NCBI RefSeq assembly: GCF_030816715.1
Contig: NZ_JAUSYH010000001.1
Span: 3,658,001 to 3,722,000 of the forward strand
Direction of reading: 5' to 3'
DNA: 64,000 nt
Source: Streptomyces achromogenes
Lineage (GTDB): Bacteria > Actinomycetota > Actinomycetes > Streptomycetales > Streptomycetaceae
Shown: positions 34,029-42,555 of the stretch, piece after piece
Position numbering within the stretch: the stretch's first letter is position 1
Layout: every line of letters begins with the position of its first letter
Translations under genes and position numbers: made by a program
Notes under the pieces: generated by a model
The model's database searches: none
Seen by the model: the letters and a program-made list of their open reading frames with translations, nothing else
What the model was told of the DNA's origin: nothing

Positions 34029-35057
34029 ATGACGAGCATGTCGAGGGCGAGAGTGGCCCGGCGCATCGCGGCCGGCGCGGCCTACGGCGGCGGCGGACTC
34101 GGGCTGGCCGGCGCGGCGGCGGCCGGCCTGGTGCTGGCGGAGATGCGCCTGGCCCGGCGCCAGGTGAACAACGGGGCGCATCCGCACGTCCCCCAGGCGG
34201 ACGGCCGCTACGGCATCGCCTATGACGCCCCCGGGCCCGGCAGGGAACCGCTGCGGCTGACCATGCTGGGCGATTCCACGGCGGCAGGCCAGGGCGTGCA
34301 CCGCTCGGGTCAGACGCCGGCGGCCCTGCTGGCCTCGGGGCTGGCGGCGGTCGCCGAACGCCCCGTGGAGCTGCGCAACGTGGCGCTGCCCGGGGCCCAG
34401 TCCGACGACCTCGACCGCCAGGTCGCGCTGGTCCTGTCGGACACCGACGGGGCGCCCGACGTCTGCGTGATCATGATCGGCGCGAACGACGTGACCCACC
34501 GCATGCCTCCGACCCGCTCGGTGCGGCATCTGTCCGCGGCGGTACGGCGGCTGCGCACGGCCGGTGCGGAGGTCGTCGTCGGCACCTGCCCGGACCTGGG
34601 CACCATCGAGCCGGTCCAGCAGCCCCTGCGCTGGCTGGCCCGCCGGGCCTCCCGCCAGCTGGCGGCGGCCCAGACGATCGGCACGGTCGAGCAGGGCGGC
34701 CGCACGGTGTCGCTGGGCGACCTCCTGGGCCCCGAGTTCGAGGCGAACCCGCGCGAGCTGTTCGGCCCCGACCACTACCACCCGTCGGCGGAGGGGTACG
34801 CGACGGCCGCGATGGCGGTCCTCCCCACGGTCTGCGCGGCCCTCGGCCTCTGGCCGGCCGACGAGGAACGCCCGGACGCCTCCCGCCACGAGGGCTTCCT
34901 CCCGGTCGCCCGGGCGGCGGCGGAAGCGGCCTCGGAGCCCGGTACCGAGGTGACGGCCGCGATGCCGACGGGCCCCCGAGGCCCCTGGGCCCTCCTCAAG
35001 CGCCGCCGGCGGCGGCGGGTGTCGGAATCGGAGCCGACCTCCTCGACGAACGCCTGA
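34029..35057 (+). CDS. SGNH/GDSL-family hydrolase
   Basis: 342 residues. An N-terminal hydrophobic segment (GGGGLGLAGAAAAGLVLAEM) anchors or exports it. SGNH blocks: GDST (catalytic Ser in LTMLGDSTAAGQG), the Gly block (RNVALPGAQSDDL), IMIGANDVTHR (Asn) and DHYHPSAEGYA (Asp/His). Such esterases often act on lipids or acylated sugars at the cell surface; substrate unknown. Start ATG 34029 precedes the helix; ATG 34038 is also possible. Divergent from cbs. A Pro/Arg-rich tail (LKRRRRRR) may bind the membrane. Confidence 0.85.
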   Translation: MTSMSRARVARRIAAGAAYGGGGLGLAGAAAAGLVLAEMRLARRQVNNGAHPHVPQADGRYGIAYDAPGPGREPLRLTMLGDSTAAGQGVHRSGQTPAALLASGLAAVAERPVELRNVALPGAQSDDLDRQVALVLSDTDGAPDVCVIMIGANDVTHRMPPTRSVRHLSAAVRRLRTAGAEVVVGTCPDLGTIEPVQQPLRWLARRASRQLAAAQTIGTVEQGGRTVSLGDLLGPEFEANPRELFGPDHYHPSAEGYATAAMAVLPTVCAALGLWPADEERPDASRHEGFLPVARAAAEAASEPGTEVTAAMPTGPRGPWALLKRRRRRRVSESEPTSSTNA

Positions 35058-35147
35058 CCCCCCGGCGACACCCACCCAGCCACCTCGCCGACCCGCCATC
35101 CCGCCACCTCGCCGACTCGCCATCCCGCCGACCCGCCATCCCGCCGG

Positions 35148-35177
35148 TCCGCCTATCCGCCTATCCGCCTATCCGCC
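35148..35177. repeat. 8-bp tandem repeat TCCGCCTA
   Basis: Three exact units TCCGCCTA (35148-35155, 35156-35163, 35164-35171) plus a partial TCCGCC. Likely prone to slippage between strains. Confidence 0.8.
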
Positions 35178-35201
35178 GGCCGGAGGCTCGGCCCACCGAT
35201 C

Positions 35202-35272
35202 AGCCCGTCCGGCGTTTGAGGACAAGGCCCCTTCAGGGCCGAAGGGGGGGTCTGGGGGAGCGGCCCCCCAGC
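35202..35272. repeat. Dispersed Streptomyces intergenic motif
   Basis: Starts AGCCCGTCCGGCGTTTGAGG, continues with a CCCCTTCAGGGCCGAAGGGG hairpin and ends GGTCTGGGGGAGCGGCCCCC. I recognise this string family from many Streptomyces intergenic regions, where it recurs as a fragmentary repeat, often after genes. It probably acts as a terminator or is a decayed mobile unit; the hairpin is visible, the genome-wide recurrence is from memory. Confidence 0.6.
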
Positions 35273-35456
35273 AGCCCCCAGGGTCCGGCGCCCCACCCGC
35301 ACAATTCCGCCCCTACCGCCGGAGGCAAAAGCAAGCGCTTAGTAAATTGCGGTCAGGGTCACACCGCCACCCCCGTGACCCAGCCCATACGTACGGGTAA
35401 CTTCCCAGGAAGCCGTCCCCGTCAGACGCCGTACGAATCTCGCCAATGGAGCCGTG

Positions 35457-36677
35457 ATGCCCGAAGCCGTCATCGTCTCGACCGCCCGCTCGCCCATCGG
35501 CCGCGCTTTCAAGGGCTCCCTGAAGGACCTGCGCCCGGACGACCTCACCGCCACGATCATCCAGGCGGCCCTCGCCAAGGTCCCCGAGCTCGACCCGAGG
35601 GACATCGACGACCTGATGCTCGGCTGCGGCCTGCCCGGCGGCGAGCAGGGCAACAACCTCGGCCGGATCGTGGCCGTGCAGATGGGGATGGACCACCTCC
35701 CCGGCTGCACGATCACCCGCTACTGCTCCTCCTCCCTGCAGACCAGCCGGATGGCGCTGCACGCCATCAAGGCCGGCGAGGGCGACGTCTTCATCTCGGC
35801 GGGCGTCGAGATGGTCTCCCGGTTCGCGAAAGGCAACTCCGACAGCCTGCCGGACACCCGCAACCCGTTCTTCGCCGAGGCGGAGGCCCGCACCGCGGCC
35901 GTCGCGGCCCAGGAGGGCACCACCTGGCACGACCCGCGCGAGGACGGCCTCGTCCCGGACGCCTACATCGCCATGGGGCAGACGGCCGAGAACCTCGCCC
36001 GCGTGAAGGGCGTGACCCGCCAGGACATGGACGAGTTCGGCGTCCGCTCGCAGAACCTCGCCGAGGAAGCCCTCAAGAACGGCTTCTGGGAGCGCGAGAT
36101 CACCCCGGTGACGCTCCCCGACGGCACGGTCGTCTCCAAGGACGACGGCCCGCGCGCCGGCGTCACCCTCGAGGGCGTCCAGGGCCTGAAGCCGGTCTTC
36201 CGCCCCGACGGCCTGGTCACCGCCGGCAACTGCTGCCCGCTGAACGACGGCGCCGCCGCGGTCGTCGTGATGAGCGACACCAAGGCCCGCGAGCTCGGCC
36301 TCACCCCGCTCGCCCGCATCGTGTCCACCGGCGTCTCCGGCCTCTCCCCCGAGATCATGGGCCTCGGCCCGGTCGAGGCGAGCAACCAGGCCCTGCGCCG
36401 GGCCGGCCTCACCATCGACGACATCGATCTGGTCGAGATCAACGAGGCGTTCGCCGCCCAGGTGATCCCCTCCTACCGCGACCTCGGCATCGATCTCGAC
36501 AAGCTGAACGTCAACGGTGGCGCCATCGCCGTCGGCCACCCCTTCGGCATGACCGGCGCCCGCATCACCGGCACGCTCATCAACTCCCTCCAGTTCCACG
36601 ACAAGCAGTTCGGCCTGGAGACGATGTGCGTCGGCGGCGGCCAGGGCATGGCCATGGTCATCGAGCGCCTCAGCTGA
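35457..36677 (+). CDS. Acetyl-CoA C-acyltransferase (thiolase)
   Basis: 406 residues. Thiolase I/II features: nucleophilic Cys in ITRYCSSSLQTSRMALHAI, the VEINEAFAAQVI block, GHPFGMTGARITG with the catalytic His, and the second Cys in ETMCVGGGQGMAM. Catalyses thiolytic cleavage of 3-ketoacyl-CoA in beta-oxidation (or the reverse condensation). ATG 35457 (after a GTG at 35454) has GGAG five bases upstream. Ends with a perfect terminator at 36717. Confidence 0.93.
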   Translation: MPEAVIVSTARSPIGRAFKGSLKDLRPDDLTATIIQAALAKVPELDPRDIDDLMLGCGLPGGEQGNNLGRIVAVQMGMDHLPGCTITRYCSSSLQTSRMALHAIKAGEGDVFISAGVEMVSRFAKGNSDSLPDTRNPFFAEAEARTAAVAAQEGTTWHDPREDGLVPDAYIAMGQTAENLARVKGVTRQDMDEFGVRSQNLAEEALKNGFWEREITPVTLPDGTVVSKDDGPRAGVTLEGVQGLKPVFRPDGLVTAGNCCPLNDGAAAVVVMSDTKARELGLTPLARIVSTGVSGLSPEIMGLGPVEASNQALRRAGLTIDDIDLVEINEAFAAQVIPSYRDLGIDLDKLNVNGGAIAVGHPFGMTGARITGTLINSLQFHDKQFGLETMCVGGGQGMAMVIERLS

Positions 36678-36716
36678 ACCACCCCTGAGTGACCGCTTCG
36701 GCACCAGCTGTGACGA

Positions 36717-36757
36717 AATGGCCCGGAGTCCGGAAAGCACCCGGACTCCGGGCCATT
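36717..36757 (+). terminator. Perfect 17-bp terminator of the thiolase gene
   Basis: AATGGCCCGGAGTCCGG (36717-36733) and CCGGACTCCGGGCCATT (36741-36757) pair without mismatch around a 7-nt loop, 40 bases after the stop. Confidence 0.85.
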
Positions 36758-36951
36758 CTGTGATCCAATCTCCCCCAGGATGTGACCTATCTCCCTCCCC
36801 GGAGGGGTTCACCCAGCTCAGCGCCTTTCGGCGGTAAACCGGAGGACCAAAGTCCTGCCCGTTTCGTGACGTTACGCACTGACAGCTGGATAGTCCGCCC
36901 TTCAAGCTGATGTAGGAAGTCGGGGGTCGACTTGAAACCGGGAGTACGTCA

Positions 36952-37776
36952 GTGAGCGCCATGCCGATCGCCTTGCTGGTCACCACGGCCGCCACGGGCG
37001 CCGTGGGCGTCGCCGTCCTGCGCACCCTCATGCAGTTGCGCCGACAGGTCGCCGCCCTGCACCTCCAGCTCGCCAGGAACGCCGAGGACGCCGCGGCGGA
37101 CCTGCGCGGCTTCGTCCCGGCCGCCCGCACCACCGCCGACGCGGCGGAGATACGCGCCGCGGTCGCCGAGGCGCTCGCGGAGGAGCGGGAGCGGGAGCTC
37201 GCCGAGGCGCGCGCGTTCTGGGCCGCCCAGGAGGCGCGTGACGCCTCCGACGCCCCGTCGCTGCTGGGCCTGCCGGACAGCGAACTGTTCCTGCCCCGAC
37301 AGGCCGACCTGCTGGGCCTGGAGCCGCTGGAGTCGGTCGCCGAGTCGGCCGCGGACGCCGACGAGTTCGCCGGCGAGCTGGCCGGGGACATGGCCGGGGA
37401 GTCGCCCGAACTGGCCGCCGCCCGCCGCCGTCACCCGTCCCACCCCGACTTCGTGCCGGTACAGTCACCGGTCGCGAACGACCACGAACGCACGGTCGCC
37501 GCTCTCGAGGAGCTCGCCTCGGCGCAGATCGAGCTGACCGACGTCCGGCCGGGCCCGCTCGGCACTCTCGACGTCTACGTCTTCGCCGACGGCACCACGC
37601 TCTGCATGACCCCGGGCCACCGCGAGACGGCCGAGCGGCTCTCCGCGGCCCTGACCGCGGGCCAGACGCCGTTCCTGCTGGGCGGGTCGGGCATCTCCGG
37701 CGCCTACACCCTGACGTTCCAGTGCGGCGGGGACAACGTCTACATCCTGGCGGACCGCGTCATAGCGAGCCTCTGA
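36952..37776 (+). CDS. Actinobacterial conserved protein, N-terminally anchored
   Basis: 274 residues. GTG 36952 with GGGAG seven bases upstream. N-terminal helix (MPIALLVTTAATGAVGVAVL) followed by a coiled coil (LMQLRRQVAALHLQLARN; AEALAEERERELAEARAF), an acidic linker and a C-terminal globular domain (LTDVRPGPLGTLDVYVFADG, TLTFQCGGDNVYILAD). Widely conserved in Streptomyces; function unknown. A/T-rich leader at 36890-36950 may hold the promoter. Confidence 0.7.
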   Translation: MSAMPIALLVTTAATGAVGVAVLRTLMQLRRQVAALHLQLARNAEDAAADLRGFVPAARTTADAAEIRAAVAEALAEERERELAEARAFWAAQEARDASDAPSLLGLPDSELFLPRQADLLGLEPLESVAESAADADEFAGELAGDMAGESPELAAARRRHPSHPDFVPVQSPVANDHERTVAALEELASAQIELTDVRPGPLGTLDVYVFADGTTLCMTPGHRETAERLSAALTAGQTPFLLGGSGISGAYTLTFQCGGDNVYILADRVIASL

Positions 37777-37797
37777 GCGTCCGGCGGGTCCCGGACG

Positions 37798-38109
37798 TCA
37801 CACGCCCGCCCGCTTCTGCGCCTGCGCCACCAACTCCACCGCCTCGTCGACCTGGCCCTCGTCCGTGAGCACGAGGGCCAGGTCGTGCGCGGCGACGGTG
37901 ATCTGGTCGGCGGCGGCGAACATGCCGGCGTCGGGCATCTCCCGCAGGGGTGTTCCGGGCTCCTCGATGAGCTGGGTCCGCCGGGCCATCTCCCGCGCCA
38001 GGGCCAGCGCCTCGGCGGCCGCGCCTCGCTGCAGCCGGCTCTGCGGGGCGGCGCGCAGACGATCGGCGAAATGATCCACCGCACGGGTCAGGGACGTCGT
38101 ATCAGCCAC
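37798..38109 (-). CDS. Small helical conserved hypothetical protein
   Basis: 103 residues, all-helical by composition: TRAVDHFADRLRAAPQSR, AEALALAREMARR, FAAADQITVAAHDLALVL and EAVELVAQAQKRAGV. No motif recognised. Convergent with 36952-37776 (21 bp apart). Confidence 0.65.
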   Translation of the reverse strand: MADTTSLTRAVDHFADRLRAAPQSRLQRGAAAEALALAREMARRTQLIEEPGTPLREMPDAGMFAAADQITVAAHDLALVLTDEGQVDEAVELVAQAQKRAGV

Positions 38110-38212
38110 GCCGCGAGACTACGCGTCGCAGCGGGACTGTTGCCAACGGGCGAACAGTCAGGCACGGTGACCTGAGGACCGGCTTACATCCCCTTTGCTA
38201 CCGGAGGCGCCG

Positions 38213-38440
38213 ATGTCCCATGTCCTCTCCGAGGAGACCCACCGCAACATTCTCGCCCGCATCCCCCATTGCACCGGTCGTGAAGTCGCCGACTGGCTGC
38301 GCACCGTCGACGAAGGCCCCGCTCTCCGCTTCGAGGAGAAGGTCAGCTGGCTGCGCGCCGAGCACAACCTCGCGTACGGCCACGCCAAGGCGATCATCCA
38401 CGAGTACGACCTGAGGAGGGCCGCGCGCAAACTGCTCTAG
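38213..38440 (+). CDS. DUF4287-domain protein
   Basis: 75 residues from ATG 38213 with a GGAGG site. Reads SEETHRNILARIPHCTGREV, then DWLRTVDEGPALRFEEKVSW and LRAEHNLAYGHAKAIIHEYD, the DUF4287 signature (short helical protein, DNA-related in some annotations). Complete and of normal length. A bidirectional terminator follows. Confidence 0.85.
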   Translation: MSHVLSEETHRNILARIPHCTGREVADWLRTVDEGPALRFEEKVSWLRAEHNLAYGHAKAIIHEYDLRRAARKLL

Positions 38441-38460
38441 CGCGCACGCGACACACGGCG

Positions 38461-38493
38461 AAGGGCCCCGGGATCGATGATCCCGGGGCCCTT
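38461..38493. terminator. Bidirectional perfect terminator
   Basis: AAGGGCCCCGGGATC (38461-38475) and GATCCCGGGGCCCTT (38479-38493) form a 15-bp perfect stem with a 3-nt loop between the convergent DUF4287 and Bax-inhibitor-like genes; it can serve both. Confidence 0.85.
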
Positions 38494-38543
38494 CCCGCTG
38501 TCGTGCGCCGACGCTCGCGCGCCGCCGGTCAGCGGCTCCTGAC

Positions 38544-39437
38544 TCAGTCGCTGTTGAGGATGGACAGGAGCCGCAGGAACTCCATGTAGATCCACACCAG
38601 CGTCATCGTGAGGCCGAAGGCGGCCAGCCAGGCCTCCTCGCGCGGGGCGCCGTAGGCCACGCCGTCCTCGACCTGCTTGAAGTCCAGAGCGAGGAAGCAG
38701 GCGCCGAGGATGATGCCGATGATGCCGAACACGATGCCGAGGCCGCCGCTGCGGAAGCCGAGGCCGTCACCGCCGCCGAAGACGGCGAACAGCAGGTTCA
38801 CCATCATCAGCAGGACGAAACCGATCGCGGCGGCCATCACGAAGCCGTAGAAGCGACGGTTGACGCGGATCCAGCCGGCCTTGTAGGCCACGAGCACGCC
38901 GGCGAAGACCGCCATGGTGCCGAGCACCGCCTGGGCGACGACCCCGTCCGCGATGTAGGTCGAGACCGCGCTGGAGATCACGCCGAGGAAGACGCCCTCG
39001 AAGGCGGCGTACGACAGGATCAGCGCGGGCGCCGGGCGCCGCTTGAACGACTGGACCAGGGCGAGCACCATCGCGACCAGGCCGGCGCCGATGGCGATGC
39101 CGTACGACTTGCCGATGTTGGCCTCGTCGACGGGCAGCAGCAGCCACGACAGGATCGCCGTGACGACCACGGTGCCGAGCGTGGTCGCGGTGCGCGCGAC
39201 GACGTCGTCCATCGTCATCCGGCCGGTGGCGGCCGGGGCCTGCGGCGGGGCGCCGTGCTGCAGGTCCTGCTGGGCGTAGGGGTTCTGCGCGTACGGGTTG
39301 CCGGCCGGCTGGGCGTACGGGTTGCCCTGCTGCGTGCCGACTGCGGGTCCCCCGGCCTGCGGCGCGGCGTTGAAGCCCGCGTAGCCGTTGTCGCGGCTGA
39401 ACCCCCGTCGCGAGAAGACCGGGTTTCTGCTCCTCAT
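38544..39437 (-). CDS. Bax inhibitor-1/YccA-family membrane protein
   Basis: 297 residues from ATG 39437 (GGAGG seven bases upstream). A Gln/Pro/Tyr-rich N-terminus with NPYAQ repeats (about residues 38-60) precedes seven hydrophobic helices, for example TATTLGTVVVTAILSWLLLP, GIAIGAGLVAMVLALVQSF, AAFEGVFLGVISSAVS and AAAIGFVLLMMVNLLFAVFG, ending in the conserved LDFKQVEDGV and EAWLAAFGLTMTLVWIYMEF. The family conducts calcium/protons or protects membranes; the bacterial role is uncertain. Confidence 0.9.
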   Translation of the reverse strand: MRSRNPVFSRRGFSRDNGYAGFNAAPQAGGPAVGTQQGNPYAQPAGNPYAQNPYAQQDLQHGAPPQAPAATGRMTMDDVVARTATTLGTVVVTAILSWLLLPVDEANIGKSYGIAIGAGLVAMVLALVQSFKRRPAPALILSYAAFEGVFLGVISSAVSTYIADGVVAQAVLGTMAVFAGVLVAYKAGWIRVNRRFYGFVMAAAIGFVLLMMVNLLFAVFGGGDGLGFRSGGLGIVFGIIGIILGACFLALDFKQVEDGVAYGAPREEAWLAAFGLTMTLVWIYMEFLRLLSILNSD

Positions 39438-39649
39438 TGCACTCCTCCGTGGCCGCACTGCGCGGCCTTGAGCTCAAGGGTAATGGGTAGGCAAAGGATT
39501 GACCCTAGTGCTTGGGGAGGATCTTTCCCTCTTGTTGCTGCGCAACACGCTACGTGCCCTCGTGATTCCCGGCACGGAAGGTCCCCGATCATGACCAAGC
39601 CGCGACATGGCCGGTATCGCACGGAGACCGGAGGGGCCGCGGTGTTCGG

Positions 39650-40825
39650 TCATTCGAACGAGAACCCGGTGTACCCCTCGGCGAGGTCGGTCTCGGCGGC
39701 CCGGGAGGAGGCGATCCGCTCGAGACGGGCGAGCTGCAGACGGCCCTCGAAGGGGTCCGCGTCCGGGGCGGGGTGCAGCAGGGTGGTCATGTCGTAGGAG
39801 AACCGCTCGGCCTGCCACACGCGCCGCAGACAGGTCGCGGAGTAGGCGTCCAGGAGCGCGGACGATCCCGTCTCCCGCCGGTGGGTCAGCGCCCTGGCGA
39901 AGGTGACGACGTCCCCGACGGCCAGGTTCAGCCCCTTCGCCCCGGTGGGCGGCACGATGTGGGCCGCGTCGCCGGCGAGGAAGAGCCGCCCGTGCCGCAT
40001 GGGCTCGTGGACGTAGGAGCGCATCGGGGTGACCGACTTCTGGGTGATCGGCCCGCGCTCCAGCCGCCAGCCGTCGTCGGTGGCGAACCGCCGCTCCAGC
40101 TCGTCCCAGATCTCCTCGTCGCTCCACGACTCGGCGTCCGTGCCCTCGGGCACCTGGAGGTACAGGCGGGAGACGGACGGGGACCGCATGGACAGCAGCG
40201 CGAACCCGCGGTCGTGACGGGCGTAGACCAGCTCGTCGTGGGAGGGCGGCACGTCGGCGAGGACGCCGAGCCAGCCGAACGGGTAGGACCGTTCGAAGGT
40301 GCGGCTCGTCTCGGCCGGGACGGCCTTGCGGGCGACGCCCCAGAAGCCGTCGCAGCCGACGACGTAGTCGCACTCCAGGACGTCCTCGACGCCCTGGTGG
40401 CGGAAGCGGACGCGGGGGCGGTCGGTGTCGGCGTCCTCCACGGCCAGGGCCTCCGCCTCGAACAGCAGCGGGCCGCCCTCCTTCAGCTGGAGGGCGATGA
40501 GGTCCTTGCACACCTCGGTCTGGGCGTAGACGGTCACCGACCGGCCGCCGGTGAGCGCGGGGAAGTCGACGCGATGGCGGCGGCGGTCGAACCGCAGCTC
40601 TATGCCGTCGTGCCGCAGGCCCTCGCGGTCCATGCGCTCCCCGGCTCCCGCCGCGCGCAGCACGTCCACCGTGCCCTGTTCCAGGATCCCGGCGCGCTGG
40701 CGCTGCTCGACGTAGGCGCGGTCACGGCTCTCCAGCACGACCGAGTCGACGCCGGCGTTGTGCAGCAGACGGGCGAGGAGGAGGCCGGCGGGGCCGGCGC
40801 CGACGATGCCGACGGTCGTGCGCAT
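39650..40825 (-). CDS. pobA: 4-hydroxybenzoate 3-monooxygenase
   Basis: 391 residues, the normal PobA length. FAD motifs: GIVGAGPAGLLLARLL (GxGxxG), the LES RDRAYVEQRQRAG block after it, DYVVGCDGFWGVARKAV (DG motif), and GDAAHIVPPTGAKGLNLAVG (GD motif). Converts 4-hydroxybenzoate to protocatechuate with NAD(P)H and O2. Start ATG 40825 begins the FAD fold with GAAGGGAA upstream; the frame extends further without a good site. A GTGAA/TTCAC dyad lies 66 bp upstream. Confidence 0.92.
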   Translation of the reverse strand: MRTTVGIVGAGPAGLLLARLLHNAGVDSVVLESRDRAYVEQRQRAGILEQGTVDVLRAAGAGERMDREGLRHDGIELRFDRRRHRVDFPALTGGRSVTVYAQTEVCKDLIALQLKEGGPLLFEAEALAVEDADTDRPRVRFRHQGVEDVLECDYVVGCDGFWGVARKAVPAETSRTFERSYPFGWLGVLADVPPSHDELVYARHDRGFALLSMRSPSVSRLYLQVPEGTDAESWSDEEIWDELERRFATDDGWRLERGPITQKSVTPMRSYVHEPMRHGRLFLAGDAAHIVPPTGAKGLNLAVGDVVTFARALTHRRETGSSALLDAYSATCLRRVWQAERFSYDMTTLLHPAPDADPFEGRLQLARLERIASSRAAETDLAEGYTGFSFE

Positions 40826-40890
40826 CGGGCGATTCCCTTCGAGGGCGGGACGAGGTTGCCGGTACAGGCTGTCCGTACGTTGTTCGCGCA

Positions 40891-40906
40891 GTGAAAATTT
40901 CTTCAC
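40891..40906. promoter_or_regulatory. Inverted repeat upstream of pobA
   Basis: GTGAA (40891-40895) and TTCAC (40902-40906) around an A/T-only hexamer spacer AATTTC, in the best-placed position for an operator of pobA. Which regulator binds is unknown; no pobR-like gene lies beside it. Confidence 0.45.
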
Positions 40907-41139
40907 TTCACGATCCGGGTCCGAGTCTGCGCCCTCCTTCTTCGGGTGTCAACGGTCGACGACCCCGGCCCACGAATGACCGGGAGGCGCCGGTACCGGA
41001 CCCGGGCCCGGCATTGCTACGGAGAAAGGGGACCGAAGGTGCATCAGGGGCCGAACACGCATCAGGGGCCGGCCGGCCGTGACCGGCGACCCCTTCGCAA
41101 CCCACCGTCTCCAAGCGTCACGCACGGTGACCGCGGAAG

Positions 41140-41223
41140 TGCCCAGAGCCGGACTTGAACCGGCACGCCCACGAAGGGGCAGCGAGGTTTAAGCTCGCCG
41201 TGTCTGCATTCCACCATCTGGGC
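41140..41223 (-). tRNA. bldA: tRNA-Leu(UAA), the bldA tRNA
   Basis: 84 nt on the minus strand. Acceptor arms GCCCAGA / TCTGGGC, class II long variable arm (CTGCCCCTTCGTGGGCG), T-arm GCCGGTTCAAGTCCGGC, and an anticodon loop CTTAAAC on a GCGAG/CTCGC stem giving anticodon UAA. CCA is not encoded. In Streptomyces this is the only tRNA reading UUA, and it controls aerial growth and secondary metabolism through TTA-containing genes. Several TTA-containing genes occur in this window (4719-5699, 17723-18130, 23943-24458). Confidence 0.95.
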
Positions 41224-41703
41224 AGGCCCAAGGCTCCGCTGGAGCTTCCGACCCTATCGGGATCCGTCCCCCGAACAGCGGACGAGCAGACCTCATGTTG
41301 TCTTATTTTATTGATGTCTGAGGGTGCATCAGTACACGGCACCGGCCATCCGCACTTGCCAGTAGCGTGGCGCGCGGAAACCGCTTGCGTATGCGGAATG
41401 ACGGAATTTCACCGTCCGGACGAGGTTGCTCCACCGGTTCTTGACACATCGTCGCGCCGCCGAGCCCCGCGGAACCGCCTCCCACGACCGTCTCCGTAAG
41501 CCGGCTCGCGGGCCTCTCGGGGGCCTCTCGCGGGACCGCTCCTCAGGGGCCCGGGTCATCCCCAGGTATGACATCGCGGCTCCTGGTCCGTCCGGAGTCT
41601 GCCCTCAGAACCGGAACAGCGGCTGACTACACGGCGCCGGGCGGGCGGGACGATGGTCCAGTCCCCCGGAACCATCCACCGTCCCGTCAGGAGCCCGTTT
41701 CCC
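41224..41703. other. Upstream region of bldA and of the ABC-transporter genes
   Basis: 480 bp without a convincing gene. An A/T-rich tract (TTGTCTTATTTTATTGATG, about 41297-41315) upstream of bldA is unusual for this genome and may contribute to its promoter. The ABC gene has an AGGAG site ten bases before its GTG. No other element is clear. Confidence 0.4.
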
Positions 41704-42474
41704 GTGACCACCAGCCCCCTCGCCGAGCGGACCACCGCCGTGGCCGCGCGCGCCACGGACCTGTCGAAGATCTACGGACAGGGCGAGACCCAGGTGGTCG
41801 CCCTGGACCGGGTGTCGGCCGACTTCCGGCAGGCCGAGTTCACCGCGATCATGGGGCCGTCCGGCTCCGGCAAGTCCACTCTGATGCACTGCGTGGCCGG
41901 GCTCGACACCTTCTCCTCCGGCTCCGTGCGCATCGGCGACACCGAGCTCGGCTCGCTGAAGGACAAGCAGCTCACCAAGCTCCGCCGGGACAAGATCGGG
42001 TTCATCTTCCAGGCGTTCAACCTGCTGCCGACGCTGACGGCCCGCGAGAACATCACGCTCCCCATGGACATCGCGGGGCGCAAGCCGGACAAGGAGTGGC
42101 TGGAAAAGGTCATCGCCATGGTCGGCCTCGCCGACCGGCTCGGCCACCGGCCCTCACAGCTCTCCGGCGGTCAGCAGCAGCGGGTCGCCGTCGCCCGCGC
42201 CCTGGCCTCCCGGCCGGACATCATCTTCGGCGACGAACCGACCGGCAACCTCGACTCGCGCTCGGGCGCCGAGGTGCTGGGCTTCCTGCGCAACTCCGTG
42301 CGGGAGTTGGGGCAGACCGTGGTCATGGTGACCCACGACCCGGTGGCAGCGGCCTACGCGGACCGGGTCGTCTTCCTCGCGGACGGACGCATCGTCGACG
42401 AGATGCACGGCCCGACCGCCGAGTCGGTGCTCGACCGTATGAAGCGCTTCGACGCCAAGGGCCGCACCAGCTGA
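41704..42474 (+). CDS. ABC transporter ATP-binding protein (MacB/LolD type)
   Basis: 256 residues from GTG 41704. Walker A IMGPSGSGKSTLMHCVAG, Q-loop FQAFNLLPTLT, signature LSGGQQQRVAVARALAS, Walker B DIIFGDEPTGNLD and H-loop VVMVTHDP. Sequence type is the FtsX/MacB class exporting peptides or lipids or acting in envelope stress. The permease follows 81 bp later, but it is interrupted by a frameshift. Confidence 0.92.
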   Translation: MTTSPLAERTTAVAARATDLSKIYGQGETQVVALDRVSADFRQAEFTAIMGPSGSGKSTLMHCVAGLDTFSSGSVRIGDTELGSLKDKQLTKLRRDKIGFIFQAFNLLPTLTARENITLPMDIAGRKPDKEWLEKVIAMVGLADRLGHRPSQLSGGQQQRVAVARALASRPDIIFGDEPTGNLDSRSGAEVLGFLRNSVRELGQTVVMVTHDPVAAAYADRVVFLADGRIVDEMHGPTAESVLDRMKRFDAKGRTS

Positions 42475-42555
42475 TCCCGGTCCGGGACCACCACCGGCTG
42501 ATCCCGGACCGGGACCGACCGCTCGCCGACGAGCAGGACTGAGAAGACACCACCC

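Larger units (their letters stand above)
35058..35453. other. Repeat-rich spacer
   Basis: 396 bp between the SGNH hydrolase and thiolase genes. It holds a degenerate run of CCGCC/CGCCAT motifs (35090-35147), the 8-bp tandem repeat at 35148-35177 and the Streptomyces-type dispersed motif at 35202-35272. The thiolase promoter should lie in the last 120 bp, where A/T content rises. Confidence 0.55.

Noticed and set aside
32119..34032. Long plus-strand frame opposite cbs
   Set aside because: Antisense shadow of cystathionine beta-synthase; begins in a GC-rich spacer.
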